NCBI GenBank assembly: GCA_017621495.1
Contig: JAGATB010000001.1
Span: 1 to 54,309, forward strand
From: Clostridia bacterium
Lineage (GTDB): Bacteria; Bacillota; Clostridia; UMGS1810
Length of the DNA: 54,309 nucleotides
Direction: 5' to 3'
The translations under genes and the position numbers were made by a program. Positions 14,312 through 24,000 of this stretch are shown one piece after another (within the stretch, counting starts at the first letter, position 1; every line of letters starts with the position of its first letter). The notes beneath the pieces are model-generated. The model saw only the letters and a list, made by a program, of their open reading frames with translations. It was not told the DNA's origin and made no database searches.

Positions 14312-15748
14312 ATGTCATATATTAATGGTAATCCAACGACAGAAGAAGTATATGGAGAGGATGTAAAAATAAAAATTGTAAGAGTTTCTCCTTTCTTAAA
14401 CGGGGTAGAGGTTGAATGTCGTAATTATGTGCCGGAGTGGACATATATTCGATTAACCATAAAAGAACTCGAAAGTGGAAAAACTGTGTTTGAAAAGATA
14501 GAATATTGCAATGTCGATGTATTAAGAGCCGAGAGGCTTGCCACAAATATAGATTATCTTGCAGAGATTACTGTTTGTAATAAGAATATGGAAGAAATAG
14601 CATGTTCTTCGCCGAGGTTGTTTAGATGTGGATTATTCCCGGGAACTGTTATTGATTATATTCATCCGGGGGATGTTACTTATATGAGATCCGGTGAATT
14701 TGTGGGTTCTCCATACATAGTAAAATTGGATAATGGTTCCTATATTACATCGCATGACGTTTTTTCTCACGTTGCAGCGGGTAATGAGGCTCTTTGCAGA
14801 TTTTTTGTATCCAAAGATTACGGAAAGAATTGGAGATTTCTTTCGGAGATAGAACAGTGCACTTGGGGAACAATGTTTGAAAGGAACGGAGTTCTTTATA
14901 TTGTGGGATGTACCGCATCCGGAAACGGTGATTTGGTTTTATATTATTCCAAAGATTGCGGTAATACATGGAGCGAGCCGCAGATTTTGGCACGAAAAGA
15001 TGATGAGATTTATTATCGCTGTGCACCTACTGCATATGCAGAAGCCGGCGGCAGACTGTGGATTTGTATAGCAAAGTTTAAAAATGGGAGAAATGGTCTT
15101 GCTGTGATTAGCGCTGAAGTCGATGCAGATTTAAAAGAGCCTGACAGCTGGACGGTTTCGGACGCAGAATATTATAATCCTGAATGGAACGGTGCCGTTC
15201 CGGAATGGACGGGGATTATGATAGAGGAAGGTAATGTTATTATAGCTCCTGACGGTGAAATAAAGATTATAGCAAGATGCAATTCCCACAGGTTTGACAC
15301 ACCTGTTCCGAAACCCGATAACATCAGAGCATACATTTTAAAAGTAGATAAAGATAATCCTGCCGCGAAGCCTGAGTTTGAAAAAACCATACCTTTTAAC
15401 GGAAGTTTGCATAAGTTTTATATTCAATATGATATGGACGCTCAGCGTTATGTGGGGCTTGTAAACAGGATGACAACTAATCAAATTTGGCAGAGGAATG
15501 TATTGAGTTTAGTGAGCTCAAAGGATTTAAATACCTGGCAAATTGAGCGCGATTTAATTAATTTAGAAGACATTAATTGGTCAGAAGATGCTTGGAAGTG
15601 TGGAGTGCAGTATCCAACTTTTTTCCTTGAGGAGAATGAAATAGTTGCTGTAGTAAGAACTGCAATAAATGGCGCTGATAGCTTCCACAATGCAAATGCA
15701 ATGACATTTCACAGATTTAAGGAAATAAATGACAAGTATAGATTTTAA
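14312..15748 (+). CDS. Cytoplasmic Asp-box (sialidase-fold) glycosidase-like protein
   Basis: A protein of 478 residues with no signal peptide. About 100 N-terminal residues look like a beta-sandwich. A propeller follows, with Asp-box turns SKDYGKNWRF (near residue 167) and SKDCGNTWSE (near 213), the S-x-D-x-G-x-T/N-W signature of BNR/sialidase repeats. The Arg triad of true sialidases cannot be assigned by eye, so the sugar specificity is open. It leads a unit with two sugar permeases and a binding protein, so it probably acts on imported oligosaccharides. Its last ~155 residues closely match the gene fragment at 37394-37876. Confidence 0.75.
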   Translation: MSYINGNPTTEEVYGEDVKIKIVRVSPFLNGVEVECRNYVPEWTYIRLTIKELESGKTVFEKIEYCNVDVLRAERLATNIDYLAEITVCNKNMEEIACSSPRLFRCGLFPGTVIDYIHPGDVTYMRSGEFVGSPYIVKLDNGSYITSHDVFSHVAAGNEALCRFFVSKDYGKNWRFLSEIEQCTWGTMFERNGVLYIVGCTASGNGDLVLYYSKDCGNTWSEPQILARKDDEIYYRCAPTAYAEAGGRLWICIAKFKNGRNGLAVISAEVDADLKEPDSWTVSDAEYYNPEWNGAVPEWTGIMIEEGNVIIAPDGEIKIIARCNSHRFDTPVPKPDNIRAYILKVDKDNPAAKPEFEKTIPFNGSLHKFYIQYDMDAQRYVGLVNRMTTNQIWQRNVLSLVSSKDLNTWQIERDLINLEDINWSEDAWKCGVQYPTFFLEENEIVAVVRTAINGADSFHNANAMTFHRFKEINDKYRF

Positions 15749-15784
15749 AATCTAAGTAATTGAATGAGGAGAGTGTTGAGTGTG

Positions 15785-16693
15785 ATGAATACCCGTAAAA
15801 AGTTAAAACGGAAATTTAATTTGCGCGACGAGATAGATGCATGGGTTTTATTACTGCCGATGGTGGTTATTCTGTATCTGTTTGTTTGGCGTCCTACAGT
15901 TATGGGAGCAGCATGGTCCTTCTTTGATATGAAGGCATATACAGTAAAAGATTTTTGCGGATTTGATAACTATATAAGAGTTATGACTCATACGCAGTTT
16001 CTGCCTATGCTGTTGAATACGGTTAAATATGTGCTGTGGTCTCTTGTGATTGGTTTTTTGCCGCCATTGTTTATCGCAATTATGATAAACGAAGTTATAC
16101 ATTTTAAAAATGGTTTTAAGGTTATTATATATGTGCCTGCGGTTATTCCGGGTATTGCGGCTATGTTGATGTGGTATTTTATGTATTATCCGGATCAGAC
16201 AGGATTACTTAATATGATTCTTTCAAAAATTGGTGTCGAGCCTAAACAATGGTTAAACGATCCGAGCTTCACTATAGTTGGTATTATTATTTATTCAACT
16301 TGGAAAGGCTTTGCCGGAACAATGCTTTTGTACTATGCATCCTTACAAAGTGTTTCTGTAGAATTGTATGAAGCTGCAATTATAGACGGAGCAGGACCGC
16401 TTAGAAGACTAGGGTATGTTACTCGTCCTGCTATGGAAGGTATTATACTTTTACAGTTGGTAAGACAGATAATCAGCGTGTTTCAGATTATGGAGCAACC
16501 GTTGGCGATGACGGGCGGTGGTCCTAACGGGGCATCCACCTCACTTTCGTATCAGTTATATCAGTATGGTTTTAATAGCGGCGGAAAAGGAACAGGACAA
16601 GCAATGGCATTAGGTGTAATTATTTTCCTTATCCTTATAGTATTTACAATTTTTTACTTCTGGCTTAATCGCAAGATAGAAGATCGTTGTTAG
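15785..16693 (+). CDS. ABC sugar transporter permease (LplB/UgpA/MalF type)
   Basis: About 302 residues. A GAGGAG site is at 15766-15771, so GTG 15782 or ATG 15785 is the start rather than ATG 15764, which overlaps it. Six hydrophobic spans are visible. The cytoplasmic EAA loop that docks to the ATPase reads YEAAIIDGAGPLRRLGYVTRPAM (residues ~200-222). Together with the next gene it forms a heterodimeric carbohydrate channel of the CUT1 class. No ATPase gene is in the window, as is usual for CUT1 systems that share an MsmK-type ATPase. It lies 36 bp after the Asp-box enzyme. Confidence 0.92.
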   Translation: MNTRKKLKRKFNLRDEIDAWVLLLPMVVILYLFVWRPTVMGAAWSFFDMKAYTVKDFCGFDNYIRVMTHTQFLPMLLNTVKYVLWSLVIGFLPPLFIAIMINEVIHFKNGFKVIIYVPAVIPGIAAMLMWYFMYYPDQTGLLNMILSKIGVEPKQWLNDPSFTIVGIIIYSTWKGFAGTMLLYYASLQSVSVELYEAAIIDGAGPLRRLGYVTRPAMEGIILLQLVRQIISVFQIMEQPLAMTGGGPNGASTSLSYQLYQYGFNSGGKGTGQAMALGVIIFLILIVFTIFYFWLNRKIEDRC

Positions 16694-16708
16694 AAAGGGG
16701 TAAAAACG

Positions 16709-17620
16709 ATGAAGAGAATTGATGCGAAGCAAACAGGCATGCTTGCAAGAACAGACTTGAAAACAGCATATGGTAAAACGATTTATGGGATATTTCTTTT
16801 GATCCTTTCTGTTACGGCGTTGATCGCGGTTGTTCCTGCAATTTGGACTATCTTGACGGCGTTCAAAGAAACGCAGGAAATCTACGCTGCTTTTAGCTTT
16901 TTCCCCAAAAATATTACATGGGATAAAGCGGTAATCAGGTTGGTGGAATCCTGGAATTCTTTGCAGCTTGGAAAATCTTTTGTTAATACATTAGTCTTGT
17001 CTGTAGGAAACTTAGGATTTCATGTTATTGTGTGTGGATTTGGTGGATATGTTCTGTCAAAACTTAAACCAAGAGGTACCAAGCTTTTATTTACATTGGT
17101 TGTATGGACGATGATGATGCCGTCGCAGATCAGAATGGTACCAAATTACATTTCGTGGCTGCATTTTCCGTTTGCGTCAGATATCGGTTATGGATTCAAT
17201 CTGTTAGATACATTTTGGCCTATGTGGTTAGGCGCGGGGGCAGATACATTTGCGGTTCTTTTGTTTAAGAATGCATTTGATAGTTTATCAAATTCTTATG
17301 TCGAAGCTGCAAAACTTGATGGATGTACAAATTATGGAGTGTTTTTTAAAATCATGCTTCCTTTAGCAATGCCGGTGATAATATTCCAGTCTATTAATAT
17401 ACTTAGTGCGGCGTGGTCTGATTTCTTTACGCCATTGCTTGTTTTGGATGAGCTTACCGTTGTACCCTTGTCTGTTTACAGGTTAAAAGAAGATACAAGC
17501 ATTCAGATGAATACATATTTTATGGCATTGGTATTTGCTTCAATTCCACCGTTTATCATATTTGCTATCTTTCAAAAACGAATTTTGGGCGGTGTAAATA
17601 TTGGAGGTGTTAAAGGGTAA
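16709..17620 (+). CDS. ABC sugar transporter permease (LplC/UgpE/MalG type)
   Basis: A protein of 303 residues with GAAAGGGG before ATG 16709, 15 bp after the first permease. An N-terminal basic segment precedes six likely membrane helices. The EAA motif is YVEAAKLDGCTNYGVFFKIMLPLAMPV (residues ~194-220). It is the second subunit of the CUT1-type importer. It ends KRILGGVNIGGVKG, the 'G...GGVKG' C-terminus typical of this permease class. Confidence 0.93.
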   Translation: MKRIDAKQTGMLARTDLKTAYGKTIYGIFLLILSVTALIAVVPAIWTILTAFKETQEIYAAFSFFPKNITWDKAVIRLVESWNSLQLGKSFVNTLVLSVGNLGFHVIVCGFGGYVLSKLKPRGTKLLFTLVVWTMMMPSQIRMVPNYISWLHFPFASDIGYGFNLLDTFWPMWLGAGADTFAVLLFKNAFDSLSNSYVEAAKLDGCTNYGVFFKIMLPLAMPVIIFQSINILSAAWSDFFTPLLVLDELTVVPLSVYRLKEDTSIQMNTYFMALVFASIPPFIIFAIFQKRILGGVNIGGVKG

Positions 17621-17667
17621 AAAATAAATATGCAATAAAATTAAATATATCTAAGGAGGACTTAAAA

Positions 17668-19068
17668 ATGAAGGCAAGAAAGATTATTTCGTTGGTTTTG
17701 GCATTGGCTTTGTGTGTAATGACTTTAGCTGCATGCGGCAAAAAAACCAATGATAAGGATGAACAGGGCAGAACCGTTATTTCTGTTGGTGGCTGGCCTG
17801 ACAAGGAAGGAACAGAACTCGACAATGCTGTTGCTCGAAAGGAAGCGTTTGAAAAGGAAAATCCGGATGTTGTTATTAAGCCGGACAAATGGAAGTTTGA
17901 CTTGAAAACCTTCTATGCAAAAGCAGCAGGTAACCAGTTGCCTAATTATTTCAGCGTTCATGCGACAGAAGTTTCTCAGATTATTGATTCTGAATACTCA
18001 GCAGACGTTACAGATGCACTTGAAAAGTATGGTTATTTGGACAAGATGAATCCTGATATTTTGGAATTGGTTCGTAAGGATGGAAAGATTTATGCAATTC
18101 CTGCATATGCGTATGTAATGGGTGTTGCATTTAATCCTGAAATGTTAAAAGCTGCGGGGCTTTTGGAAGCTGACGGCACACCGAAGCAGCCTAAGGACTG
18201 GTATGAATTAGCTGAATTTGCAGTTAAAATCAAAAAAGCAACAGGAAAGCCCGGATTTGTATTTCCTACTGCAGCAAATAATGGCGGATGGATTTTCAAT
18301 CCTATTGCTTGGTCTTTTGGTGTTGACTTTATGGAACAGGATAAGGATGGAAAGTGGAAGGCAACCTTCAATACTCCCGAAGCGGTAGAAGCACTTCAAT
18401 ATATCAAGGATTTGAAATGGAAGTATGATGTTCTCCCGGCAAACACCTTGATTGATGGTACCGAATATTACAAGACCTTTGCTACAGGCAATGCTGCAAT
18501 GATGATTACAGCAGGTGACTATCCCAGAAAGGTTACTCAGTATGGTATGGTTCCGGATCAGGTAGGTATGATGGGTATGCCTGCGGGTCCCAAGAGACAT
18601 GTAACGCTGATGGGCGGAACAATGTTTGCAGTTTCTTCTGATGCAACAGAGGATCAGATTGATGCTGCTATCAGATATCACGGGACACAGTTCCATCACT
18701 CTTTGAGTGACGCAGTAAAGGATTCTTTGGAGCGAGAGATGAAAAAGAAATTGGAAGAGGGTCAGCTTGTCGGCATTAAATCTATGAGCGTATGGAATGC
18801 AAATGCAGAAAGTCTTGCTTATGAATATGATTTAATTGACAAAAATGCAAATTCTAATCCTAATCATGTAAGACTCTACAATGAATTTGTGGCAAATTGT
18901 CCTGCTGAAATTCAGCCTGAGGAGCCTGTTTGTGCACAGGAGCTTTATGCGATTTTGGATGGATGTATTCAGGAGGTATTGGTTAATAAGGATGCAGATT
19001 GCGCAGAACTTATAAAGAAGGCAGCAGCTGACTTCCAAGCAAACTATCTTGATAATCTAACATTTTAA
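17668..19068 (+). CDS. ABC sugar-binding lipoprotein
   Basis: A protein of 466 residues, AAGGAGGA before ATG 17668. A lipoprotein signal peptide ends in the lipobox LAAC with Cys23. The rest is a family-1-type extracellular solute-binding protein: VISVGGWPDKEG start, the WYELAEFAVKIKKATGKPGF hinge region and GNAAMMITAGDYP. It would capture an oligosaccharide outside the membrane and deliver it to the two permeases encoded just upstream. It is last in its operon, whereas in most CUT1 operons the binding protein comes first. A terminator shared with the convergent araC gene follows. Confidence 0.92.
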   Translation: MKARKIISLVLALALCVMTLAACGKKTNDKDEQGRTVISVGGWPDKEGTELDNAVARKEAFEKENPDVVIKPDKWKFDLKTFYAKAAGNQLPNYFSVHATEVSQIIDSEYSADVTDALEKYGYLDKMNPDILELVRKDGKIYAIPAYAYVMGVAFNPEMLKAAGLLEADGTPKQPKDWYELAEFAVKIKKATGKPGFVFPTAANNGGWIFNPIAWSFGVDFMEQDKDGKWKATFNTPEAVEALQYIKDLKWKYDVLPANTLIDGTEYYKTFATGNAAMMITAGDYPRKVTQYGMVPDQVGMMGMPAGPKRHVTLMGGTMFAVSSDATEDQIDAAIRYHGTQFHHSLSDAVKDSLEREMKKKLEEGQLVGIKSMSVWNANAESLAYEYDLIDKNANSNPNHVRLYNEFVANCPAEIQPEEPVCAQELYAILDGCIQEVLVNKDADCAELIKKAAADFQANYLDNLTF

Positions 19069-19091
19069 TTGACAAAGGTCTTTTACAAAGA

Positions 19092-19126
19092 AATAACGGG
19101 ATTGCTTTAATGCGTCCCGTTATTTG
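19092..19126. terminator. Bidirectional terminator between binding protein and araC
   Basis: AATAACGGGA and TCCCGTTATT form a 10-bp stem at 19092-19124. The last codons and TAA of the minus-strand regulator (ending at 19107) are inside this stem-loop, so it terminates the transporter unit and also overlaps the regulator's coding end. Confidence 0.75.
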
Positions 19127-19883
19127 ATATATCAGATTGTTTTCTTAACTGCAAAGGTGAGAAACCATATCTGTTTTTAATTATTTTGGTAAGCTGTGCA
19201 CTGTCTGTGAACCCACAGTGATATGCAATCTCTGTACAGCTTAATTTGGTAGATTTAAGGAGCGAAATAGCTTTTTCACAACGGATATCAATCAAATACT
19301 TTTGAGGAGATATACCATATGAGTTTTTAAATATATGCCTGAAATGGTCATAACTATATCCGGAGGATTTTGCTAACTCTTCAATCGTAATCTTGTTTAC
19401 ATAGTTTTCCTCAATGTATTGTTTAACATATGATAAATCAATAGAGGTTTTACTGACAGGATTCATTTTTCGGGATAATAGGAGCAAAACTTCTTCTACC
19501 TTATGAGAGAGCATTTTTTCGTAGCCCCATTCTTGCGAAACTGACTCTTTCAATAAGGCTTTCACTAAAAACTTAATATCCCATATATTCCGATAAAGTC
19601 CATTCGGAGGAAGAATAGATAAGTCATCAACAGTAAACCCAAAGAAATATAATTTTCCATTATCAAAATGTCTTTCTGAATGAATTGTGTTTGCTGAAAT
19701 CATTGCAATGTCACCGGCAGTAAATTCATATTCAATACCACCGATTTCTGTTGTTCCGTGGCACCCGACATCATAAAACACAATTTCATGACAATGGTGT
19801 GTTTGCGGCGCTACAACATATCCCGGATAGAGAAATTTCTCGCTGGAACTTACTTTTTTAACATATGATAATTTTGCAGACAT
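19107..19883 (-). CDS. AraC-family transcriptional regulator with cupin sensor
   Basis: A protein of 258 residues; ATG 19883 follows AGAAGGTG. The N-terminal half is a cupin-like effector domain (HHCHEIVFYDVGCHGTTEI; FTAGDIAMISANTIHSE). The C-terminal ~100 residues hold two helix-turn-helix motifs: ITIEELAKSSGYSYDHFRHIFK and CTEIAYHCGFTDSAQLTKIIK, with YGFSPLQLRK at the end. It lies between the transporter unit and the long surface-protein operon. Both have the shared upstream element (14193 and 20030), so it is the natural candidate activator for both, with a sugar as effector. It has its own strong promoter at 19906-19934. Confidence 0.92.
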   Translation of the reverse strand: MSAKLSYVKKVSSSEKFLYPGYVVAPQTHHCHEIVFYDVGCHGTTEIGGIEYEFTAGDIAMISANTIHSERHFDNGKLYFFGFTVDDLSILPPNGLYRNIWDIKFLVKALLKESVSQEWGYEKMLSHKVEEVLLLLSRKMNPVSKTSIDLSYVKQYIEENYVNKITIEELAKSSGYSYDHFRHIFKNSYGISPQKYLIDIRCEKAISLLKSTKLSCTEIAYHCGFTDSAQLTKIIKNRYGFSPLQLRKQSDISNNGTH

Positions 19884-19905
19884 AAAATTCACCTTCTCTT
19901 ACACT

Positions 19906-19934
19906 ATTGTATCACATAACTATATCGATGTCAA
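19906..19934 (-). promoter_or_regulatory. Promoter of the araC-family gene
   Basis: Minus strand: TTGACA (19934-19929), 17-bp spacer, TACAAT (19911-19906), 23 bp before the start codon. Near consensus, unlike the target promoters, so the regulator is probably made constitutively. Confidence 0.8.
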
Positions 19935-20029
19935 GCAAATTTAACCGAAAAGGAAAAAATTATTATTTTAAAAATGTGCTTTTAAGAAAAAACGAAATAT
20001 CTATATAACCAAATATTACAAAAACAAAC

Positions 20030-20076
20030 AATAGCCGATAGATAAAAAAATTTTCTACTATTAAACAAAGAAAAAG
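20030..20076 (+). promoter_or_regulatory. Shared upstream element, copy B (candidate AraC site)
   Basis: AATAGCCGATA, TAAAAAAAT and TAAACAAAGAAAAA as in copy A, with the gap shorter by one base. A TAAAAT at 20092-20097 is a likely -10. No recognisable -35 exists because the element occupies that position, which suggests an activator-dependent promoter. Confidence 0.6.
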
Positions 20077-20120
20077 CAATGTAAGAAGTGATAAAATAGA
20101 GTCTGTACAGAGGTGATAAG

Positions 20121-20996
20121 GTGAAGAAAATTATACTTGATACAGATTTGGGAAGTGACTGCGATGATGCCGGAGCAATTGCTTTGATGCATAGATTGGC
20201 TGAATTGGGCGAGACAGAAATACTTGCGGTGACACATTGTACCTCTGAAATCGGAGGTGCAATAACCGTAAAGGCAATTAATGAATATTATGGCCGTGCT
20301 GATTTACCGGTTGGACAATACTCCGAGAAACCATTTTTGGATAATGAGATTTGCAAGCGTTTTACAAAGCATATAATGGAGAATTATCTGGAAAATCACA
20401 AAATGCCCAAAATTGAAAATGCAACAAAGTTAATGCGAAAGGTGTTGGCTCAGAATAGTGATGTTACGTTGATTGCCATAGGGTTTCTAAACAATTATGC
20501 AGAACTTTTGCGATCACAACCGGATGAAATCAGTCCCTTGACAGGTATTGAATTAATAAAAAAACATGTTAAGGAACTTTATGCCATGGGAGGAAATTTT
20601 ATAGATTTGACAAATGCAGAATATAATGTCAAAATGGATATAGAAAGTGCAAAGTATGTGTCAGAGAACTTTCCGCTCCCGATTACATATATAGGATACG
20701 AGCTGGGTGAAACGATAAGAACAGGAGAATCATTAAAAACAGCATCGGAAAATAATCCTGTAAAAAAAATCTATTCCCTTCGACAAGCGGATAGATTGAG
20801 AGAAAGCTGGGATCCTATTACCCTGTATTGTGCAATCAGAGATAGCAATACTCTTTTTAAAAAAAGCGAAAAATGTAAAATTACATTTAATGATAATGGG
20901 TGTGTAGTAATTAATGGCAGAGGAAAGGATTGCTATTTGATTGCAAATACAACAGATGAAGAAGTTCGGGAAGAACTTGAAAAATATATGGTATAA
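20121..20996 (+). CDS. Nucleoside hydrolase (inosine/uridine-preferring type)
   Basis: A protein of 291 residues; GTG 20121 with GAGGTGAT upstream. The N-terminal DTDLGSDCDDAGAI is the DxDxGxDxDD calcium-binding active-site motif of nucleoside hydrolases, which split the N-glycosidic bond of a (ribo)nucleoside to free base and sugar. The usual central and C-terminal histidine motifs are only partly recognisable, and the C-terminal 30 residues are atypical, so the natural substrate could be another N- or O-glycoside. Cytoplasmic. It is first in a run of co-directional genes to 38666, which also contains a ribokinase-like gene. Confidence 0.85.
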   Translation: MKKIILDTDLGSDCDDAGAIALMHRLAELGETEILAVTHCTSEIGGAITVKAINEYYGRADLPVGQYSEKPFLDNEICKRFTKHIMENYLENHKMPKIENATKLMRKVLAQNSDVTLIAIGFLNNYAELLRSQPDEISPLTGIELIKKHVKELYAMGGNFIDLTNAEYNVKMDIESAKYVSENFPLPITYIGYELGETIRTGESLKTASENNPVKKIYSLRQADRLRESWDPITLYCAIRDSNTLFKKSEKCKITFNDNGCVVINGRGKDCYLIANTTDEEVREELEKYMV

Positions 20997-21060
20997 AAGA
21001 TAATTATAATTGTAAAACTTGATACACAAAGATATGATACATAGTGAAAGGATGGGATAA

Positions 21061-24000
21061 GTGGTGAGAAAAAGTATAATGAGGTTGATGGTTTTCATTC
21101 TTGCTATTTTGATGATAATGTCAAATATGCTATCTGTTTTTGCTGAAAATTATATAGATTCCCGTGCTCTGTGTACCCATGAAGTGTTATTTGACAATGA
21201 CTTTGAGGACAGCGGTGTTGAATTCAGGGTTGCAGGGCAGGCAAAAACGGAGTTTTATGACAAGGCACACGGAATGAGCATGAAAATTGCGCTGAAAAAC
21301 GGAGCTGCTTCCACAACATTTTATGAAGAATTTAAAGAGCCTGTTATCGAAGGTCTCTTGTATGTTGGCTATGACCAGCTGAAAACTGCTAAAGGTGGAA
21401 GAACTTATGATATTCTTTATGACAGACCCGCGGGACAGGTAAAATGGTTGGAGGGTATGTATATTTCCGGTATGCATTGGAACGGCAATTATTTGTCCTA
21501 TGCCAGCGAGCTTGATGTCTTATCTACATATACGACAAATCCGCATTTGGGTGCACCTCCTGCCGAAGAGTGGACTCATATTGACTACTGGTATGATATG
21601 GATAACAGAATGGTTTATGCCTATATGGATGGTGAGGAATATTTTGTAACCCCTATAACAGACAAGCTGCAACAAATCACGGCGGTCGGTTATATCGGAA
21701 ATCCCAACGGACTTGATACGGACGTGTATTTTGATAACTACAAGGTTATTCATTTTAAAAACGGATTTGATGAAAGCGTGGTTTCCGGGGCTGAGTATAT
21801 TCCCGGATATGTAAAATCAGGGCTTCACGCAGAGTTAAAAACGGGTATTTTGGGACATAACTTTTTTACAAAGGAAATTAAGTTTAATGTGGAGCTGAAT
21901 AATGAACTCGATACAGCCCAGACGGCAGAGGTAGGGGTTAATGTTATCAATGACAACGGAAACTGTGTATATACGAAGACAGATACCATCGAATTAAAGT
22001 CAAATTCCGTTGAATCACTTCCGTATGGTTTTACTGCCGAAGATTATGGTTACTATGATGTTTTTGTTGATATAATTCCTCAATACGGTGAGGCATATAC
22101 AATAGATGTAAGGAACCGCTTGTCCTGTATAAAAAAAGCGGAAAAGCCAAACCCGCTTATGGGAATGAATGACCATCTGCGAAATCAGGAGCTTGGTTTA
22201 AAAGAAGTTGACGGAAAGATGGAACTGTTTAAAAATACCGGGATGGGACTTTTTAGAGAAGGTCTTGTTCAGCATTTTACAAGGCTTCCGTCGGGTGAAT
22301 ACAAGCGGGATGAAATTCAAACATACTGGGAGTCTGTTGCAAAGGAACACGGTATTACGCATGTGGTCTTGCTCGATGGTGAGGCAAGTAACCGTCTTCC
22401 CAAGGCTGACGACCCTGCAAGCTCTGCTGAGTTTGAAAAATATGTATATAGCATAGTAAAAGAAATGGAAGGCAGAAGCAATTATTTTGAAGTCGGCAAT
22501 GAAGTGAACTATGTAAGCGGATTTAACTCCAATGAGCTTGTCCAGACAAATTATATCCATGCACTGAAAATTGCATACAATGCGGCAAAACGGGCAAATC
22601 CCAATTGTGAGGTTATGGCGCTAGCCCTTTGTGAATATGCCCTTGACTATGTAGAAGCATTTCTTGCTGCAGGCGGCGGAGAGTATATGGACGGAATCAG
22701 TATTCATCCGTATATGCTTACCCAAACTCCTGAAGACGGTGGAATGTATGAAAAGCTGCAGGTGTTAAAGGATTTAATGGAAAAGTATGGCTGCGGCGAT
22801 AAAAAGATTTATGTAACAGAAATCGGATGGACCAACGCCGAGGGATATACAACTGATGAGAGAAAAACTGCATATCAGCTCAGAACGCAGATTCTTATTG
22901 GGCATGAAGTTGATATGATGCTATGGTATTGTGCGCAGTATCATGACATGGCGGAACTCCAAAGAGAGCGCAACTTCGGTTTTATCTACGGTGACTTTTA
23001 TGATTATGATAAAGTTTCTTACGGGGCACACCCATCATTATTTACTATGTCCCATTGGAACTCTCTTATGTTGGACTCCAAGTTTGAGAAACGAATTGAC
23101 GGCGGAAGTGATGATATAAGGCTTTATAAATATAAGCTGGCAGACGGCAGAGATGTGATTGCTGCATATACTACAGATGAAGAGCAAAATAAAAGCATCG
23201 GCTTGGATTTGGGAACCAGCAGCGTTGAGCTTCGGGATATGTATGGAAATCCGCAAACAATTTATGCAAAAGACGGTGTCATTTCTGTTTCCCTCGGCTT
23301 TGAGCCTGTATACATAATAGGACAATTCTTAAAGGAAGAAGTTACAAAGAGCAAGATTGAGTTGCCTGCCTCCATTGTTAATATGATTAACGGCGAGGAT
23401 ACAGTTGTGGAAATCAAGACGGAGAAAGATGACGGATTATCTGTTGAGGTTGGTGTTCCCGATGGTTTTGAAATAACCGAGAATAACGGTTTTTCAAATG
23501 GTGAAGCGAAGGTTCTTTTCAAAAGTTCATCGGAAAGAGTTGACAGAGGGAAGGTCAGAATTGACATAAAAGAAAATGACAGACTTTTGTTTACGCACAA
23601 GTGCTCAATACAATATTCAGACCCGATAAGCTATACGTATAAGATTTCACCATACAATAACCAGAAGGTGTGGATTGAAGCGGACTTCACAAATCACAGG
23701 ATAACTCCTGTGAGACTTGAGCTTGAGCTTGATACACCGGATGGACTTTCAAAGAAAAAATATGTCATAGAGCGCATTGACCCAATGGGAACAAGAAGGC
23801 TCAGAATCAATGTTCCCGTGCAGTATATGAATCAAAACAAAATTAAGTTCAGCGGAACCGTATATTCCGGCAACGGAACCATGATGGATACGCAGCCCTT
23901 TGAGGCACAGGTGACATCAGGCTTTGTGCATTACACCAATAAAAAACCGGTGATTGACGGTGTGATTTCAAAGGATGAATGGATAAAGGATTTGGGAATG

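Noticed and set aside
18208..18699. 163-codon minus-strand frame opposite the binding protein
   Set aside because: It is antisense to an intact lipoprotein gene with a recognisable fold, and is Cys/His/Ile-rich as expected for a shadow.
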